From: CG1-02-35-72 sp036170135
GTDB lineage: Bacteria > Bacteroidota > Bacteroidia > Flavobacteriales > Flavobacteriaceae
Direction: 5' to 3'
DNA: 35,026 nt
Assembly (NCBI GenBank): GCA_036170135.1
Contig: JAVHOP010000092.1
Coordinates: 1-35,026, forward strand
Each line of letters begins with the position of its first letter. The first letter of the stretch is position 1. The notes under the pieces are model-generated. The model searched no databases. It was given only the letters and a program-made list of their open reading frames with translations, and was not told the DNA's origin. The position numbers were made by a program, and so were the translations under genes. Shown here one piece after another: positions 33,668 through 35,026 of the stretch.

Positions 33668-34462
33668 ATGAAAACAATTATTTTAAACAATCCGATTAGC
33701 TCAAAAATAAAAAGAATCATTCTTTTTGTGTTTTTTGGCGGCTTAAGTTTGTCGATTTTTGCTCAAACACCAGCCAATCTCTTTAAAACAGCAAACGAAT
33801 TTTACCAAAAAGGCGATTATGAAAACGCCTTAAAAAACTACCAATTAATAGAATCAAAACACTTAGAGTCAGCCGATTTATATTTTAATTTAGGTAATAC
33901 GTATTACAAGCTAAATCAAGTGGCACCTGCTATTTTTTATTTCGAAAAAGCACTGAAATTAGACCCTACAAATCAAGATATTATAAACAATCTTTCCTTT
34001 GCACAACGCATGACCATTGATAAAATTGAAAGTCTTCCAAAAACATTTTTGCAAAAATTAGGCGATAACTATATCCGTAAATTCAGCTTCGAAACCTGGG
34101 CTTTAATCGCCATTATTTCTAGCTTTTTATTTGTACTCTTGTTTTTGATTTATTATTTCTCATATCATTCTGGCTTAAAAAGACTGTATTTCATTTTATC
34201 TATTGCCAGCATTATTTCTATAATTCTTAGTTTTGCTTTTGCTTATACCGGTTTCAATTTTGAAAAAAGTCATCAACCAGCCATTATTTTTTCTCAAAGT
34301 GTAAATGTAAAAAATGCACCGACTACTAATAGTACCGATGTTTTTGAATTGCACGAAGGCACTAAAGTTATCATATTAGAACAGGTTGACGACTGGTTAA
34401 AAATTAAATTAGCCGATGGCAAAATTGGATGGATTGCCAAAACCGATTTAAAAGCTTTATAA
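33668..34462 (+). CDS. batE: BatE, TPR and SH3 membrane protein
   Basis: A 264-residue protein. A signal-like helix (about 17-33, ending IFAQ) follows an unusually long polar start. TPR repeats lie at about 36-112 (TANEFYQKGDYENALKNYQ; LYFNLGNTYYKLNQVAPAIFYFEKAL). Two membrane helices follow (about 143-163 and 172-192), then a bacterial SH3 domain (about 203-262: SQSVNVKNAPTTNSTDVFELHEG ... DGKIGWIAKTDL). This TPR-TM-TM-SH3 order defines BatE. The stop is 1 nt before the folA ATG. Confidence 0.9.
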   Translation: MKTIILNNPISSKIKRIILFVFFGGLSLSIFAQTPANLFKTANEFYQKGDYENALKNYQLIESKHLESADLYFNLGNTYYKLNQVAPAIFYFEKALKLDPTNQDIINNLSFAQRMTIDKIESLPKTFLQKLGDNYIRKFSFETWALIAIISSFLFVLLFLIYYFSYHSGLKRLYFILSIASIISIILSFAFAYTGFNFEKSHQPAIIFSQSVNVKNAPTTNSTDVFELHEGTKVIILEQVDDWLKIKLADGKIGWIAKTDLKAL

Positions 34463-34463
34463 A

Positions 34464-34955
34464 ATGATAACCATAATTGCAGCCATTGCAAACAACAATG
34501 TGTTGGGAAAAAACAACCAACTTATTTGGCATTTACCAGCCGATTTAAAGCGATTTAAGCAAACAACCTCGGGGCATTTTGTGATTATGGGGCGCAAAAC
34601 TTTTGAGTCTTTAGGCAAAGCTTTGCCAAACCGCACCAACATTATCATCACCAATAATAAAAAATTTACGGCAAAAGATTGCATCATTGCTCATTCGTTA
34701 ACCGATGCTTTAACTTACGCTCAAGCGGATGACAATCCGTTTATTTTAGGAGGCGCTAACATTTACCAACAAGCACTCGCTCACGCGGATATTTTAGACC
34801 TTACTTTTGTCCACTACAATTTTGAAGGCGATGTCTTTTTTCCGGAAATTGATAGTGCTATTTGGAAGGAAACGTCGCACCAAGATTTTAAAGCCGACGA
34901 CAAAAACTTATACGATTATAGTTTTGTGAAATTTGAAAGAATCCTCCGTTCTTAG
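34464..34955 (+). CDS. folA: Dihydrofolate reductase
   Basis: Reduces dihydrofolate to tetrahydrofolate with NADPH in the cytoplasm; 163 residues. Conserved residues are visible: IAAIANNNVLGKNNQLIWHLPADLKRFK with Trp22 and catalytic Asp27, the cofactor motif VIMGRKTFESLGKALPNRTNI (40-60), and ILGGANIYQQAL with Gly95-Gly96. Length is normal. It starts 1 nt after batE, so it is probably the last gene of the bat transcript, an unrelated housekeeping passenger. thyA, a frequent neighbour, is not in view. Confidence 0.96.
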   Translation: MITIIAAIANNNVLGKNNQLIWHLPADLKRFKQTTSGHFVIMGRKTFESLGKALPNRTNIIITNNKKFTAKDCIIAHSLTDALTYAQADDNPFILGGANIYQQALAHADILDLTFVHYNFEGDVFFPEIDSAIWKETSHQDFKADDKNLYDYSFVKFERILRS

Positions 34956-34983
34956 CCTACTTCCTAAAATATGGAACTGACAA

Positions 34984-35021
34984 GGCCTTGAATGTCTTCA
35001 AAATTTATAGGCTTTTTTTTT
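34984..35021 (+). terminator. Possible intrinsic terminator after folA
   Basis: GCCT (34985-34988) can pair with AGGC (35009-35012) and TGAA (34989-34992) with TTCA (34997-35000), followed by nine T at 35013-35021. The inner loop is asymmetric, so the stem is only moderately convincing. Confidence 0.4.
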
Positions 35022-35026
35022 AGAAT

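Noticed and set aside
25402..34955. The moxR-VWA-TPR block as a new defence or secretion system
   Set aside because: Gene order and domain layout match the known Bat operon of Bacteroidota; only the VOC insert is out of place.

Overview
The window comes from a low-GC chromosome of the Bacteroidota, most likely the family Flavobacteriaceae. The signs are a PorP/SprF-type protein, a Bat (aerotolerance) operon, paired OmpH/Skp genes behind bamA, a SusC-like TonB receptor with a carboxypeptidase-regulatory N-domain, TAnnTTTG promoter elements and an almost complete lack of Shine-Dalgarno sequences. It is a draft scaffold: 100 Ns at 12974-13073 hide the start of one gene. Almost all of it is core chromosome. 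I see no prophage, CRISPR array, transposase, integrase, rRNA or tRNA.

Layout. 1-81 (-): first codons of a probable lipoprotein. 223-2481 (+): PiT phosphate transporter fused to a PhoU-like domain. 2533-3378 (-): NifU-type Fe-S scaffold. 3521-5011 (+): PorP/SprF-like protein and gamma-carbonic anhydrase. 5008-12973 (-): an envelope cluster read in the order CBS-domain protein (5' end lost in the gap), nadK, DUF6089 outer-membrane protein, uppS, bamA, long ompH, short ompH, a terminator, then murI. 13096-16481 (+): pdxJ, alpha/beta hydrolase, small four-helix membrane protein, trigger factor and a 39-residue Cys-rich membrane peptide, closed by an 18-bp hairpin. 16559-21918 (-): rsgA, dtd and two DUF3857/transglutaminase-like proteins. 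21992-22456 (+): small secreted protein. 22538-25150 (-): TonB-dependent receptor. 25402-34955 (+): moxR, DUF58, a BatD-like membrane protein, batA, batB, batC, a VOC gene that interrupts the run, batD, batE and folA.

How the genes work together. The 5-12.5 kb cluster makes and services the envelope: undecaprenyl diphosphate for peptidoglycan and glycan carriers, D-glutamate, outer-membrane protein insertion (BamA) and its periplasmic chaperones (OmpH/Skp). rsgA and dtd serve ribosome maturation and translation quality. The moxR-bat block encodes a AAA+ ATPase with von Willebrand A, TPR and SH3 proteins thought to form an envelope complex linked to stress tolerance in Bacteroidota.

Most interesting points. 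(1) The PiT and moxR promoters share a layout: two TAAC-type motifs 11 bp apart, the second ending exactly 20 bp before a TAnnTTTG element. A further run of 11-bp-spaced TTAACA motifs lies just upstream of the TonB-receptor promoter. This resembles a PhoB/OmpR-family operator and may link these genes in one regulon. (2) The VOC gene between batC and batD looks like a single-gene insertion. Removing 31175-31870 restores a 41-bp batC-batD spacer, and the ends resemble integron-cassette recombination sites. (3) The tandem DUF3857 pair has one copy with a plausible Cys-His dyad and one with Val at the Cys position. Several starts needed correcting (porP-like, murI, bamA), two genes appear to begin with TTG, and a small Cys-rich ORF was added. 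No wholly new multi-gene system is evident.
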